Notes: generated by a model not told the origin, from the sequence alone. A DNA stretch of 64,000 bases from Phycisphaerales bacterium (GCA_023382935.1 JAHDXL010000009.1:60325-124324); one strand, 5' to 3'. Numbered from the stretch's first letter, positions 1-8,973 are shown. Numbers and translations: made by a program.

Positions 1-784
1 CCAAGCGTGACGACTCGATGACGGCCATGAGCACTTCGACGGAGGTCTTGCCGACCAGGTCGATCACGCGATCGGTCGGACCCGCCAGGTCGAGCAGCGG
101 GCGACACTGTTCCTCCTCGCCGGGGCCACCGACTACCGCGACGCACGTGTCGCTCGCGGCGAGCAGTTGAACAACGAGTGAGCGGAAGCGCTCGATTGGC
201 CAACGCTTCGACGCCCATCGGCTCGTCGGGGCGATGACGACGCAACCGGGCGGGCAGAGCGCGGCGGCCCTGGCTCTCGATTCGGCGCTGGTGTAGAGAC
301 GCATGTCGCGGACCGGTTCGACGCCAATGGCATCGAGCAACGCCAACATGCGGTCGACGGCGTGCAAGGAGCAATCGACGCGGGGGCGGATGTTGTAAAA
401 GATGGGAGCCCCCTCCGGGGCGTTGCCATACCCAACGCGGCGCGGAGCCCGCGACGACCAGGTGAAGAACGCGCTGCGGAGCAGCCCCTGAGCGTCAATC
501 GCAAGGTCGTAGGGCTGGTCGGCCAGGGAACGCGTCCAACGCAGGACGCGCCGCACATGTCCCCGTCGCATGAGCCGGCCTAACTCTTTGCGGGCAAAGG
601 GTATGACGCGATGCACGCCCGGGTGGGCTGCGATGGCGCCGGCGAACGAGTCTTGGACGAGCCAGTCGATCCTGGAATCGGGAAAGGCTCGCTGCAGACT
701 GGCCGCAAGCGGGACCGTGCGGCAGACATCACCTAAAGCGCTGGGACGGACGAGCAGAATGTGCCTAGGTGTGCGCTCAATCAT
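1..784 (-). CDS. glycosyltransferase family 9 (heptosyltransferase-like), 3' end outside window
   Basis: The minus strand reads open from about 784 to the left edge, so the C-terminus is missing. The visible 261 residues begin MIERTPRHILLVRPSALGD, the typical N-terminal beta-strand and loop of GT9 heptosyltransferases (WaaC/WaaF/RfaQ-like). They continue with LVQDSFAGAIAAHPGV, the acceptor-domain motif YDLAIDAQGLLRSA, and APTSRWASKRWP, which matches the nucleotide-sugar-binding start of the second Rossmann domain (family motif P.a.w..KrWp). The family transfers ADP-heptose or a related sugar to the LPS core on the cytoplasmic face of the inner membrane. An in-frame ATG five codons upstream (799) is an alternative start. 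Neither start has a strong ribosome-binding site. It is divergent from the gene at 871. The family call is firm; the exact sugar and acceptor are not known. Confidence 0.85.
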   Translation of the reverse strand, partial: MIERTPRHILLVRPSALGDVCRTVPLAASLQRAFPDSRIDWLVQDSFAGAIAAHPGVHRVIPFARKELGRLMRRGHVRRVLRWTRSLADQPYDLAIDAQGLLRSAFFTWSSRAPRRVGYGNAPEGAPIFYNIRPRVDCSLHAVDRMLALLDAIGVEPVRDMRLYTSAESRARAAALCPPGCVVIAPTSRWASKRWPIERFRSLVVQLLAASDTCVAVVGGPGEEEQCRPLLDLAGPTDRVIDLVGKTSVEVLMAVIESSRL

Positions 785-870
785 GGCGATGCCGCACATA
801 GGGCGAAAGTGGTGAACCTGCCAACCCAATCAACCTGTACCATTCAGGGGACTCAAACAGGAGAGGTGCC

Positions 871-2730
871 ATGATAGAGCGACTTGCCCGGGCGGGGACT
901 TGTTTGGTGGCGAGTGTGGCGGTGGCGGCCGGCGCGGCGTTGGCGCAACCGCTGCTCGTGATCGAGACGGCGCCGATGAGCCAGTTGGCGCCCGATCCGC
1001 TGGACGCGGGGCTGGCGCGGGCGATCGGCATGTTGCCCAACCGCGTCGAGGAGTTGTCCAGCGAGATTCCCAATCTCGATCGCTCGGTGACGCAGTTGAT
1101 CGCGCGCGTGCTGCGAACGGTCTCGCGCCCCATGACGATAGCGATTGTGCATGATCCCGACATCGCCGGCCCGACGATGGGTTACGGCGCGGTGTTGTCC
1201 TTTGCGATGGACGGGCCGGAGATGGCCAGCGAGTTGCAGCGAGAACTGGTCGGCGCGCTGGCCAACGCGCCCGAGGCGCCAACGCTGGAGCCGTCGCCGC
1301 ACGGAGACGGCATGATGCAGTTCTCCCCGCCGCAGAATGGGCCGACGATCGTGTTCGGCCCGCGACAGGCCGGAGGGGCATGGCATTATGAGGTGCACCT
1401 GGGATTTGTCGATCAAACCTGGGACCTGCTCGGCAAGCCCGATGAGGCCCACAAGGGCATCGCGGTGGTGCGCATGTCGCTGAACCTCGAAGCGCTGAGC
1501 CCGGTGCTGGAGATGGGAGGCCAGCAGGCCGAGCAGGCGAACGAGCGGCTGCTGCGCAAGATGCTCGATGACGTGGCCGAAGCCGGGGTGGCCGGCGATG
1601 GCGCGATGTCGCTCGACATGGCAATGAGTTACCAGGCCGACCATTGTTTGACGACGGTTCGCATGGCCGAACTGGGCAAGTTGTGGTCGATGCTCTCGCT
1701 GCCCTCCGGCGCGATCAACCGCGAGCACTTCAAGGCGGTGCCGGCCGATGCCTGGACGGCTTCGTTCAGCCGCTTCGACCTCGAAATGCTGCGAGCGATC
1801 GTGGGCAAACTCGACGAATATGAGGTGCCTGCCTCGCAGTATCTGGACTACTTTGCCCAGTCGACAGGCATCAGCCTCTTCGACGACATCGTCGCCCCGC
1901 TCGGCGGGGACGCGATTGTCTACCGCTCCGAATCCACCGGCGGCGGCGGGCTGCTCTCGTCGGTCATGCTCCTCCAAGTGCGCGACCGCGCCAAGATGCT
2001 CGAAACCAACGAGAAAGTCACCAACCTGGCCAACATGATGGCCATGATGGTGCCCATCGCCGGCAAATACATCCGCCTCACGCCCTGGAAGTATGACGAT
2101 ATCGATCTGTTCTCGCTGCGCTTCCAGGGCGTGCCGGTGCCGCTTGAGATCACCTTTGGCTACGAGGGCGACTGGATGCTGCTGACGCCGACGCCGCAGG
2201 CCGCCATCGCGGCGGTACGCCAGTTGCGTGGCAGGGGCGATCGCGGGCTGGGAACGGTCGAAGCGTTTACCTCGCAGTTGCCGCGCGGACAGGATCTGTA
2301 CTCGGTTTCATTCGTCAACGCCGATCGCGTGGCGCACGCGGGCTACGGCATGACGGCCCTCATCGGCTCGGGACTGGCTAACATGGTTCGCTCGCCGTGG
2401 GACCGCTCGCGCGACCCCGGGCTGGTCGTCCCGCCGTACAACGACTTGAAGCAGTCACTGCGCTCGGCGGTGTCATGGTCCTACTGGGATGGCTCGACGC
2501 TCGAGTATCGCGCCGTAGCCGGACGCTCGATGCTCGGCAACATGGTCGTCGGACTCGGCAAGAGCGGAGGTGGCAGTTTGGCCAGCGTGCTGCAGGTGTT
2601 ACCCGCGATCATCGGGCAGGCTCAGCAGCAGCGATTCGGGGTGATCGAATCACGCGATCTGCTGCTCTTCGCTGGCACCGATCCGCTTGGGCAGGCACTT
2701 CTCGCGGTCGTGTTGGCTGAGGCGGAGTGA
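871..2730 (+). CDS. secreted protein of unknown function, 619 aa (possibly DUF3352-like)
   Basis: The start is well supported by an AGGAGAG ribosome-binding site just upstream of ATG 871. Residues 1-25 form a Sec signal peptide (hydrophobic core VASVAVAAGAALA, likely cleavage after LAQ or ALA), so the protein is exported. The mature chain has no obvious catalytic motif. It has two segments of the form 'ISLFDDIVAPLGGDAIVY', followed by a strand and a helical stretch. That is loosely like DUF3352 proteins, in which a (lipo)protein carries repeated 'G.dl..di...lG.e.a' units. I do not recognise a specific family with certainty. It is convergent with gspE and followed by a strong hairpin. Codon use matches its neighbours. 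No function is proposed. Confidence 0.8.
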   Translation: MIERLARAGTCLVASVAVAAGAALAQPLLVIETAPMSQLAPDPLDAGLARAIGMLPNRVEELSSEIPNLDRSVTQLIARVLRTVSRPMTIAIVHDPDIAGPTMGYGAVLSFAMDGPEMASELQRELVGALANAPEAPTLEPSPHGDGMMQFSPPQNGPTIVFGPRQAGGAWHYEVHLGFVDQTWDLLGKPDEAHKGIAVVRMSLNLEALSPVLEMGGQQAEQANERLLRKMLDDVAEAGVAGDGAMSLDMAMSYQADHCLTTVRMAELGKLWSMLSLPSGAINREHFKAVPADAWTASFSRFDLEMLRAIVGKLDEYEVPASQYLDYFAQSTGISLFDDIVAPLGGDAIVYRSESTGGGGLLSSVMLLQVRDRAKMLETNEKVTNLANMMAMMVPIAGKYIRLTPWKYDDIDLFSLRFQGVPVPLEITFGYEGDWMLLTPTPQAAIAAVRQLRGRGDRGLGTVEAFTSQLPRGQDLYSVSFVNADRVAHAGYGMTALIGSGLANMVRSPWDRSRDPGLVVPPYNDLKQSLRSAVSWSYWDGSTLEYRAVAGRSMLGNMVVGLGKSGGGSLASVLQVLPAIIGQAQQQRFGVIESRDLLLFAGTDPLGQALLAVVLAEAE

Positions 2731-2758
2731 CGCCGCAACGCTTCTCTGGAACAGAAGC

Positions 2759-2789
2759 GAAGGAGATCGGCATCCAGCCGGTCTCCTTC
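2759..2789. terminator. bidirectional hairpin terminator between convergent genes
   Basis: A 13-bp stem with one G:T pair (2759-2771 with 2777-2789) encloses a five-base loop. It lies between the stop of the secreted protein (2730) and the stop of gspE (2830), where a terminator serving both directions is expected. The T-rich tail on the plus side (CTGTTTCATT) is imperfect. Confidence 0.65.
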
Positions 2790-2829
2790 CTGTTTCATTC
2801 TGGGAGGCCGGTCCCGTGCTTTCGCGGGG

Positions 2830-4509
2830 TTACCCGCTCAGCGCGCGTGCGACTTCACTCAGCGTGGTCTGCCCCGTGCGGAACTTCTCGTAGCCGTCGG
2901 TCTTGAGCAGACGCAGGTCGCCGTCTGTAAGGGCCTTGGCCACGATCTCGGGCGCGTTGCGGCGCTCCATGATCATCTCGCGCGTGTGGTTGGTCAGTCG
3001 CAGGAGTTCGTACACGCCCACGCGCCCGCGGAAGCCGGTGTTGCGACACGCGCGGCAGCCGGCGCCCACCATCGGGCAGTCGTCCGGCCGGGGATCGAAG
3101 TCGGGCGGAAGTTCGTCATGCGCGGGGTGGTGCGGCTGGGCACATTCGCGGCACACCCGCCGCACCAGCCGCTGGGCCAGCACACCCTCGACCGACGAGG
3201 CGACCAGGAACGGCTCGACTCCCATGTCGAGCAGGCGAGTCGTAGCGCCGGCGGCGTCGTTGGTGTGCAACGTGCTGAAGACCAGGTGCCCGGTAAGCGA
3301 CGCCTGGATTGCCACTTCGGCCGTTTCCCTGTCGCGGATTTCGCCGACCATCACCACGTCGGGGTCGTGGCGGAGGATGGACCGCAGTCCGTTGGCGAAA
3401 GTCAGCCCCGTCTTGGCATTGACCTGGATCTGGTTCACCATCGGGACGTGATACTCCACCGGGTCTTCGACCGTGATCACCTTGATCTCGTCGGAGACGA
3501 TCCGGTTGAGGCTTGCGTACAGCGTCGTTGACTTGCCCGAACCGGTGGGGCCGGTGACCAGCACGATCCCGTGCGGGCGATTGATCAGGTCGTCCCACTT
3601 GGCCAGCGTCGGCTTATCCATGCCCAGATCGTCGAGGGTCATGAGCACGGCCGTCTTGCTCAGCAGACGCAGCACCACGCCCTCGCCGAAAAGCATGGGA
3701 ATGACGCTCATGCGCAGGTCAAACTCCTGCGGCGGGCCGCTGGCGGGGCGATGGGTGAACGTGATGCGCCCGTCCTGCGGCTTGCGCTTCTCGGCGATGT
3801 TGAGGCTGGCCATGATCTTCAGTCGACTGACGATCGCGGCGCCGTAGCGGTTGATGGTGGGCGGGACGTTGGCGCGTTGCAGCACGCCGTCGATTCGGTA
3901 CCGAACGATCAGTTCGTTCTCGTAGGGCTCGACGTGGACGTCGGTGGCCCGCTCGTTGACCGCCTCGGCCAGAATGTCATTGACCAACTTGATGACCGAG
4001 GCTTCCTGGGCCTGCTCGATTTCGTCGGCCGCCCCGGCCACGTCGGCGTCCTCACGCCGATCGGTGGCCATCTGGTCCAGCGTGTCCCCACCCACGCCGT
4101 AATGTGCACGAATGAACTTGTTGAGTTCATCCTCGTCGGCCAGCACCAGTTCAATCGAGCACCCGGTCAGTAGGCGCAGTTCGTCAAGGGCGGTGATCTC
4201 GAAGGGGTCGCTGGTGGCGACGGTCAGGGTGCCGTTGTGACGCTCGATGGGCACGCAACTCTGCCGGTAGACCAGTTTGGGCGGCAGGGTGGCGAGCACC
4301 TCGCGCTCGGGCGCCAACGTCGTCAGATCCACCACGGGCATCTGGAACTGGTCGCCCAGAGCGGCCAAGACCTGGTTGCGCGAGACAAATCCCAGGCGCA
4401 CCAGAACCCTGTCGAGGCGCTCGCCGGACTCGCGTTGCGCGGCCAGCGCCTTCTCGAGTTGATCTCGTGAGATCAACCCCTTTTCAACAAGGATCAGTCC
4501 AATACCCAT
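2830..4509 (-). CDS. gspE: type II secretion / type IV pilus assembly ATPase GspE (PilB)
   Basis: This 559-aa hexameric ATPase would power pseudopilus assembly at the cytoplasmic face of the T2SS inner-membrane platform. Residues 1-140 form the N1/MshEN-type domain that docks on GspL. The core carries Walker A GPTGSGKST (320-328), the Asp box ITVEDPVEY (345-353), Walker B DPDVVMVGEIRD (382-393) and the His box TGHLVFSTLHTND (406-418). A zinc-finger segment follows, with Cys453/456 and Cys478/485/488 (CRAC), as in GspE and PilB. No key residue is missing and the length is normal. It is transcribed opposite to, and about 1.7 kb away from, gspF-D. The nearby T2SS genes make GspE more likely than a pilus PilB, but motifs alone do not separate the two. 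Confidence 0.93.
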   Translation of the reverse strand: MGIGLILVEKGLISRDQLEKALAAQRESGERLDRVLVRLGFVSRNQVLAALGDQFQMPVVDLTTLAPEREVLATLPPKLVYRQSCVPIERHNGTLTVATSDPFEITALDELRLLTGCSIELVLADEDELNKFIRAHYGVGGDTLDQMATDRREDADVAGAADEIEQAQEASVIKLVNDILAEAVNERATDVHVEPYENELIVRYRIDGVLQRANVPPTINRYGAAIVSRLKIMASLNIAEKRKPQDGRITFTHRPASGPPQEFDLRMSVIPMLFGEGVVLRLLSKTAVLMTLDDLGMDKPTLAKWDDLINRPHGIVLVTGPTGSGKSTTLYASLNRIVSDEIKVITVEDPVEYHVPMVNQIQVNAKTGLTFANGLRSILRHDPDVVMVGEIRDRETAEVAIQASLTGHLVFSTLHTNDAAGATTRLLDMGVEPFLVASSVEGVLAQRLVRRVCRECAQPHHPAHDELPPDFDPRPDDCPMVGAGCRACRNTGFRGRVGVYELLRLTNHTREMIMERRNAPEIVAKALTDGDLRLLKTDGYEKFRTGQTTLSEVARALSG

Positions 4510-4591
4510 CTCTGCCTCTGGTACAGACTACACGCGCCGGACCTCTCCGTTCTACCCACTTGTGACAACCGGGTTTCAACCGGGCACCCGA

Positions 4592-5389
4592 TCAGGCTGG
4601 GAACGTAGACCAAGTGCGGTCCGTCTCCCAGACCGTGACGGAGGCCAAGACAGCCCCGTCTAGAGCATCGGCCAGTGGGGCTGAAAGTCGCTCAAAGAAA
4701 ACGCGCGCGATGTTCTCAACTGAGGGCATCACCCCAGAACCTTCTGCAAACTCAGGCGTGTCAAGGTTCAGGTGCTTGTGGTCAAAGGGCCTGATGATGA
4801 CTTGCTCAACCAGTTCTTCGATCCGCCAGAGAGGGGGAGGAGCGCTGGTGTCGGTAAGCGTGCAGGCGACGGCCACTTCGACTTGGTAGTTGTGCCCATG
4901 CCCGTTGGGGTTGTTGCAGCGACCGAAAGTCGCTCGATTTTCCTCATCACTCAAGGCAGGGCTGTGCAGCCGGTGGGAGGCGGCCAAGTCGAAACGCTGG
5001 CGCAGGACGACCTGATTGGGACGGGCTCGCTCCATCTCGATGGAATGGTACGGGGTGAGTTTCCAGCGAGCGGCGGCGAAAATCGGACGCAGGGCCGACT
5101 CAGTCAGCACATTCAGGATCGACGGCATGAGCAGGGCGGCGGGAGTCTGGGGGGCGAGGGAGCAAGCCTCGGCGATGAGAGGGATGACGGAAGACCGGAC
5201 GACGCGGTCGATCTGGCGAATGTCGATCAGGTATCCTGTTTCTGGGTTCGGGGAGCCGATGCAAGTGACGTCGAGTTCGTAGTATCGACCAAGTCCATCC
5301 ATCGCCGGCGCGCCGCCGAACCCATTGCAGCCTTGGCTGCGGGCGTCCGGGTTGATGGAGAATCGCACGGTTCGGGAGAGCCGGACCAT
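4592..5389 (-). CDS. two-domain 6-pyruvoyl-tetrahydropterin synthase / QueD-family protein
   Basis: The 265-aa protein is twice the usual PTPS/QueD length (about 120-140 aa). The C-terminal half (about 130-265) has the full pattern: zinc ligand H139 in ASHRL, C158 as the probable catalytic Cys, H164 and H166 in NGHGHNY, DH at 203-204 in FDHKHLN, SVENIA, and the VWET strand with E255. The N-terminal half (about 1-110) follows the same strand order (FSIN, YYELDVTCIG, GYLIDIRQIDRVV) but lacks the His ligands, so it looks like a degenerate duplicate. The family makes 6-carboxy-tetrahydropterin (queuosine precursor) or 6-pyruvoyl-tetrahydropterin. Which one applies here cannot be told, and no other queuosine gene is present. 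It lies 82 bp upstream of gspE on the same strand, so co-transcription is possible. Confidence 0.85.
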   Translation of the reverse strand: MVRLSRTVRFSINPDARSQGCNGFGGAPAMDGLGRYYELDVTCIGSPNPETGYLIDIRQIDRVVRSSVIPLIAEACSLAPQTPAALLMPSILNVLTESALRPIFAAARWKLTPYHSIEMERARPNQVVLRQRFDLAASHRLHSPALSDEENRATFGRCNNPNGHGHNYQVEVAVACTLTDTSAPPPLWRIEELVEQVIIRPFDHKHLNLDTPEFAEGSGVMPSVENIARVFFERLSAPLADALDGAVLASVTVWETDRTWSTFPA

Positions 5390-5448
5390 CGCTTGGAGTC
5401 TAGAGCCGCCGCGTCACGAGAGGGCGCGAGTTGGCCAAGGAGGGTCGC

Positions 5449-6168
5449 ATGAAGCGGTTGTTGCTGGCGTTGACGGCCTGTTCGCTGGTTGCCTGCTCTG
5501 GAGGGACAGAGGAGCCCAAGCCGCCGCAGGGGTCAAACCCGGCGAGCCAGCAACAGCCGCGTGCGCAGCCGGAGAATCCGGCGGCAGGCAATCAGGCGCC
5601 GCAGACGCCCTCCTTTGCTTTCCCGGCGGGGGGGATGGATGATGAGGCCGACGACGAAGAGGAAGGCAACACGGGCGAGGTTCCCGGCGAGTTGTCGCCC
5701 TACGTGCTGGGCTACACGATGAACCGCATCGACGGGACGCCGCAGTCCCTGGAGGAGTACAAGGGCAAGGTGGTGCTGATCGTGAACACGGCCAGCAAGT
5801 GCGGGCTGACGCCGCAGTACGAGGCGCTCCAGACGCTGTACGACGCCTACAAGGACCGCGGGCTGGTGGTGCTGGGATTCCCGGCCAACCAGTTCCGGGA
5901 CCAAGAGCCGGGGACCAACGCGGAGATCACGCAGTTCTGCACCCAGAACTACGGGGTGACGTTCCCGATGTTCGAAAAGACGGTGGTCAAGGGTGAGGGG
6001 ACGTGTCCTCTGTACCAGCAGTTGAACGCGCTGACAGCCGAACCGAGTTGGAACTTCACCAAGTACCTGGTCAATCGTCAGGGCGAACTGGTGGACCGGA
6101 TCGACCCTCAGACATCGCCGACCGATCCGAGGCTGGTGGCGCGGATCGAATCGTTGCTGGATGGTTGA
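5449..6168 (+). CDS. glutathione-peroxidase-family lipoprotein
   Basis: This thiol peroxidase is predicted to be anchored in the envelope. ATG 5449 is chosen over the in-frame ATG 5431 because AAGGAGG precedes it and MKRLLLALTACSLVAC is a clean lipoprotein signal (lipid Cys16). Residues 20-80 are a Pro/Gln-rich then strongly acidic linker (DDEADDEEE). The GPx fold follows, with peroxidatic Cys118 in NTASKCGLTPQY, Gln148 in FPANQF, and Trp201-Asn202 in PSWNFTKYLV, so the catalytic tetrad is complete with Cys instead of selenocysteine. The family reduces peroxides, usually with thioredoxin. It is divergent from the PTPS gene (59-bp gap) and lies 35 bp before gspF, so it may be co-transcribed with the T2SS genes. 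Confidence 0.88.
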   Translation: MKRLLLALTACSLVACSGGTEEPKPPQGSNPASQQQPRAQPENPAAGNQAPQTPSFAFPAGGMDDEADDEEEGNTGEVPGELSPYVLGYTMNRIDGTPQSLEEYKGKVVLIVNTASKCGLTPQYEALQTLYDAYKDRGLVVLGFPANQFRDQEPGTNAEITQFCTQNYGVTFPMFEKTVVKGEGTCPLYQQLNALTAEPSWNFTKYLVNRQGELVDRIDPQTSPTDPRLVARIESLLDG

Positions 6169-6203
6169 AGGTGGTGCCGACGACGAGGCGATGAACCTGA
6201 TCG

Positions 6204-7400
6204 ATGCCCAGTTTTGAGTACACGGCGATCACGAGCGCGGGGGGCCGGGTGACCGGTGTGCTCGCGGCCGCCAACGAGGCGGCGGTTCTTGCTGAACTGG
6301 AATCCAAGCAACTGACGGCGTTGTCCGTGGCCGAGCAGAAGGAACGCTCGGGGCTGACACGTGGTGTTTCGCCGGCGAGGCTGGCTCGGGCGTACACGCA
6401 GTTGTCCGACCTGTTGCGGGCCGGGGTGCCGGTGATGCGGGCGCTCGCGTTGCTCGGCAAGCAGAAGAGCGACCGACGCCTTGGGACGATCTTCCGGCGC
6501 CTGGCGGAGCATGTGTCGGAAGGCGGCGAGATTTCCGACGCGATGGAGGTGCAGCCGGACGTTTTTCCGCGAATTCATGTGGCGATGATCCGCGCGGGCG
6601 AGCGAGGCGGATTCCTCGAGCAGGTGTTCGCGAGGCTCGGGCAATACGTGCAGTCGCAGGCCGAGTTGCGCAGCAAGGTGATAGGCAACATGATCTACCC
6701 CTGCGTGCTGGTGGGTGTGGGCGTGGTGCTGCTGACCGTGATCTTCGTGGTGTTCGTGCCCAACTTTGAATCGGTGTTCGACGGGCTGAAAGAGCGCGGG
6801 CAGTTGCCGGCCATCACGTCGGCGTTATTCTTCGTCAGTCACGCGATGGGACGGTACGGACTGATCACGCTGACGCTGCTGGCGGTCATCGGCGTGGTGG
6901 TCTGGCGGGCGAGCAAGAGGCCCGACGTGCGGCGATTCCTGGTCGTGGCCAAGACTCGGGCACCCATTCTGGGGCCGCTCACACGGTCTCTGGCGGCGGC
7001 GCGGTTCTGCCGGATGCTGGGGACGATGGAAGCCAACGGCGTGCCATTGCTTTCGGCCATGCAGATCGCCCGGCAGGCGGCAGGCAACCTTCTGATGGAG
7101 GAAGCCATCGACAAGGCAATCGAGGCGGTGCGCGGGGGCGAGCCGCTTGCCGGTCCGCTGGCGGCGAGCGGGATGTTTGAGGACGACGTGGTGGAGATGA
7201 TTTCGGTGGGTGAGGCCGCCGGAAACGTGGACGAGGTCATGCTCGGGATCGCCGAGACGATCGAGGGACGCGTGAACCGCCTGCTGGATACGGCGGTACG
7301 ACTGATAGAGCCGCTCATGCTGCTGCTGATCGCGGGGGTGGTGGTCTTGGTGGCGATTTCGCTACTTTTGCCGATGCTGAAGATGAGCGCGGCGCTGTAG
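6204..7400 (+). CDS. gspF: type II secretion inner-membrane platform protein GspF
   Basis: This 398-aa polytopic protein has the PilC/GspF layout: two homologous cytoplasmic helical bundles, each followed by membrane helices. The start MPSFEYTAITSAGG and the first bundle (about 60-180, 'LSDLLRAGVPVMRALALLGKQ ... AMIRAGERGGFLEQV') are typical. TM segments are near 170-195 (VLVGVGVVLLTVIFVVFVPNF), 220-240 and 370-395 (LLLIAGVVVLVAISLLLPML). The second bundle carries FCRMLGTMEANGVPLLSAM and EMISVGEAAGNVDEVM. GspF couples GspE ATP hydrolysis to pseudopilin extraction. Length is normal. There is no clear ribosome-binding site upstream of 6204. It is the first gene of the F-to-D run. Confidence 0.95.
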   Translation: MPSFEYTAITSAGGRVTGVLAAANEAAVLAELESKQLTALSVAEQKERSGLTRGVSPARLARAYTQLSDLLRAGVPVMRALALLGKQKSDRRLGTIFRRLAEHVSEGGEISDAMEVQPDVFPRIHVAMIRAGERGGFLEQVFARLGQYVQSQAELRSKVIGNMIYPCVLVGVGVVLLTVIFVVFVPNFESVFDGLKERGQLPAITSALFFVSHAMGRYGLITLTLLAVIGVVVWRASKRPDVRRFLVVAKTRAPILGPLTRSLAAARFCRMLGTMEANGVPLLSAMQIARQAAGNLLMEEAIDKAIEAVRGGEPLAGPLAASGMFEDDVVEMISVGEAAGNVDEVMLGIAETIEGRVNRLLDTAVRLIEPLMLLLIAGVVVLVAISLLLPMLKMSAAL

Positions 7401-7619
7401 GCTATACGCAACCGGTTGGGGTTGACACCCCTGCGCGGCGTTCAGGTAGTGGTATTGATCGGTGGGAGCGGTTATGCTAGTTTGGACTAGTTAACCGGGC
7501 GCTGCGGGCAATGTGGGCCCGTGTCATTCGGTCGGTCGATGCATCAGGAAAGGATGGACCCGCTTGGCGGCAAGAGGTCAGGCGGGTCGAGGGCTTCAGA
7601 CGGGGAAAGGACGGGGCGA
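7401..7619 (+). promoter_or_regulatory. 219-nt leader before gspG, possible internal promoter
   Basis: All later gsp junctions overlap by a few bases, but here there are about 220 non-coding bases before the chosen gspG start. The stretch contains a consensus-like TTGACA (7422-7427) without a good -10 at normal spacing, a short GGGGT/ACCCC hairpin around it, and an AT-richer TTATGCTAGTTTGGACTAG segment (7472-7490) with repeated CTAG. Extra expression of the major pseudopilin from an internal promoter would make sense. The evidence is weak. Confidence 0.3.
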
Positions 7620-8132
7620 ATGGGCAAGCGAGTGAACGGAATGCGTGAAACGAGCCGGCGGCGTGGCTTCACGCTCATCGAGGTGATGATCGTGCTGGCC
7701 ATTGTGTTGGCGCTGGGGGCGATCGTGAGCGTGGCGGTGCTGTCGCGCAAGGATGAGGCGAACATCCAGTTGGCCAAGACGGACTTGACGAACCTGGAGA
7801 AGGGGCTCAAGTGGTTCTACTTCAAGTACAACCGCTATCCGACGGATGAGGAAGGGCTTGCGGTGCTCTGGAGTCCGGAGACGCTGGATCCGGAACTGGA
7901 TGCGTCGCAGTGGTCGGCCCAACTGGAAAAGCCGCTGCCCAAGGACCGCTGGGGGCGCGAGTGGATGTACATGCAGCAGCGTGACGACGACCCGACCAAG
8001 TACGCGCTGTGGTCAGTTGGCCCGGACGGGGAAGACGGCACGGAAGACGATTTGAAGACGTGGTCCGAGGATGACGACACGGGCAGCGATTTCGGCTTCG
8101 GGGACTCGTCGCCGTCGCGTTCCGGTGGCTGA
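7620..8132 (+). CDS. gspG: major pseudopilin GspG
   Basis: This is the main subunit of the T2SS pseudopilus. The start at ATG 7620 is preferred over in-frame ATGs from 7521 because GGAAAGGA precedes it and it gives a 16-residue basic prepilin leader. The cleavage site is RRRG|FTLIE, with Glu5 of the mature protein present. The hydrophobic N-terminal helix is VMIVLAIVLALGAIVSVAVLS. The globular part has the GspG hallmarks YPTDEEGL, DRWGREWMY and YALWSVGPDGEDGTEDD, the last being the calcium-binding loop. A short acidic then Ser-rich tail follows. It is processed by a prepilin peptidase, which is not encoded in this window. Confidence 0.94.
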   Translation: MGKRVNGMRETSRRRGFTLIEVMIVLAIVLALGAIVSVAVLSRKDEANIQLAKTDLTNLEKGLKWFYFKYNRYPTDEEGLAVLWSPETLDPELDASQWSAQLEKPLPKDRWGREWMYMQQRDDDPTKYALWSVGPDGEDGTEDDLKTWSEDDDTGSDFGFGDSSPSRSGG

Positions 8133-8973
8133 TCGCCACAGGCCCAGGGTCGGACCAGGGGCAAGGCGCACCGGCGGAATCAGGCGAGGGCTGACGCTCT
8201 TCGAGGTGGTGGTGGCGTTGGCGCTGCTCGCGGCGCTGGCGGGCATCGTCATGCCTCTCATGCTGGAACGCACGCGCGACCTCTCGTTCGACGACATGGT
8301 GCTGCAGTTGGAGCAGGCGGCAGCAGTCGCGCGAGCCGAATCACAGCGCGAGTCCCGGGCGGTGCTGTTTGAAGTCCGCTGGTCGGCCAGGGAAGGGGTG
8401 TATCGGGTCGGAACGGCTCGGATGGGCGAACAAGGAGAGAGCGAGGGAGCAGCGAACATCGTGAGCGAGTTGCCGCGATTTGATGGGAAGGAAGGCGGCT
8501 TGGGCGAAAGCCACGCCGACCTGCCTTCATTTCAGGCGATTTTGACGCTGCCTGCTCACTACGAGATTCGGCGCCGGATTCCGGAGGAGTACTTTGAACC
8601 TCAGGTCGGCTCCGGTGGAGCCCGCAGTTCGGCATCAGGCTCGCCGGAAGAAGACGCCGTTGGGGATGCATGGGCTCCGGTCGAAGAGTGGGGCGACCCG
8701 CAGAGGCCGCAGCGCGTCATCATCGCGGTCTTCCTGCCCGACGGGACGCTGATCGGAGAAGATCGTCTGTACCTGATCGGACCCGGGCAGCGTGTGGCCT
8801 CGATCAGGACGAGCCGGTGGCTGGGAATGGTGAAGGTCGAGCGGGTGCGGCTGCAACGGCCGACCGACGGACGGGAAGGGGGCGAGGAGTCGTCCGATGC
8901 CCCGGGAGTACCGGAGGTTCGTCCGCCGGTGAGCGAGCCTTCGCAGAGGCAGGGCGAGGGGGGGCTCCCATGA
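8071..8973 (+). CDS. gspH: minor pseudopilin, GspH-like
   Basis: The protein has a prepilin site IRRG|LTLFE with Glu5 and the helix VVVALALLAALAGIVMPLML, followed by a long variable domain. Two starts are possible. ATG 8071 has GAGG just before it but overlaps gspG by 62 bp and gives a 40-residue leader. GTG 8125 overlaps gspG by 8 bp and gives a more usual 22-residue leader; I consider the GTG at least as likely. The order G-H-I-J-K and 'RAESQRESRAVLFEV' after the helix (GspH/FimT-like) support H. At about 280-300 aa it is longer than typical GspH (about 170-200), with Glu/Gly/Pro-rich insertions near residues 175-200 and at the C-terminus. Confidence 0.82.
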   Translation: MTTRAAISASGTRRRRVPVADRHRPRVGPGARRTGGIRRGLTLFEVVVALALLAALAGIVMPLMLERTRDLSFDDMVLQLEQAAAVARAESQRESRAVLFEVRWSAREGVYRVGTARMGEQGESEGAANIVSELPRFDGKEGGLGESHADLPSFQAILTLPAHYEIRRRIPEEYFEPQVGSGGARSSASGSPEEDAVGDAWAPVEEWGDPQRPQRVIIAVFLPDGTLIGEDRLYLIGPGQRVASIRTSRWLGMVKVERVRLQRPTDGREGGEESSDAPGVPEVRPPVSEPSQRQGEGGLP

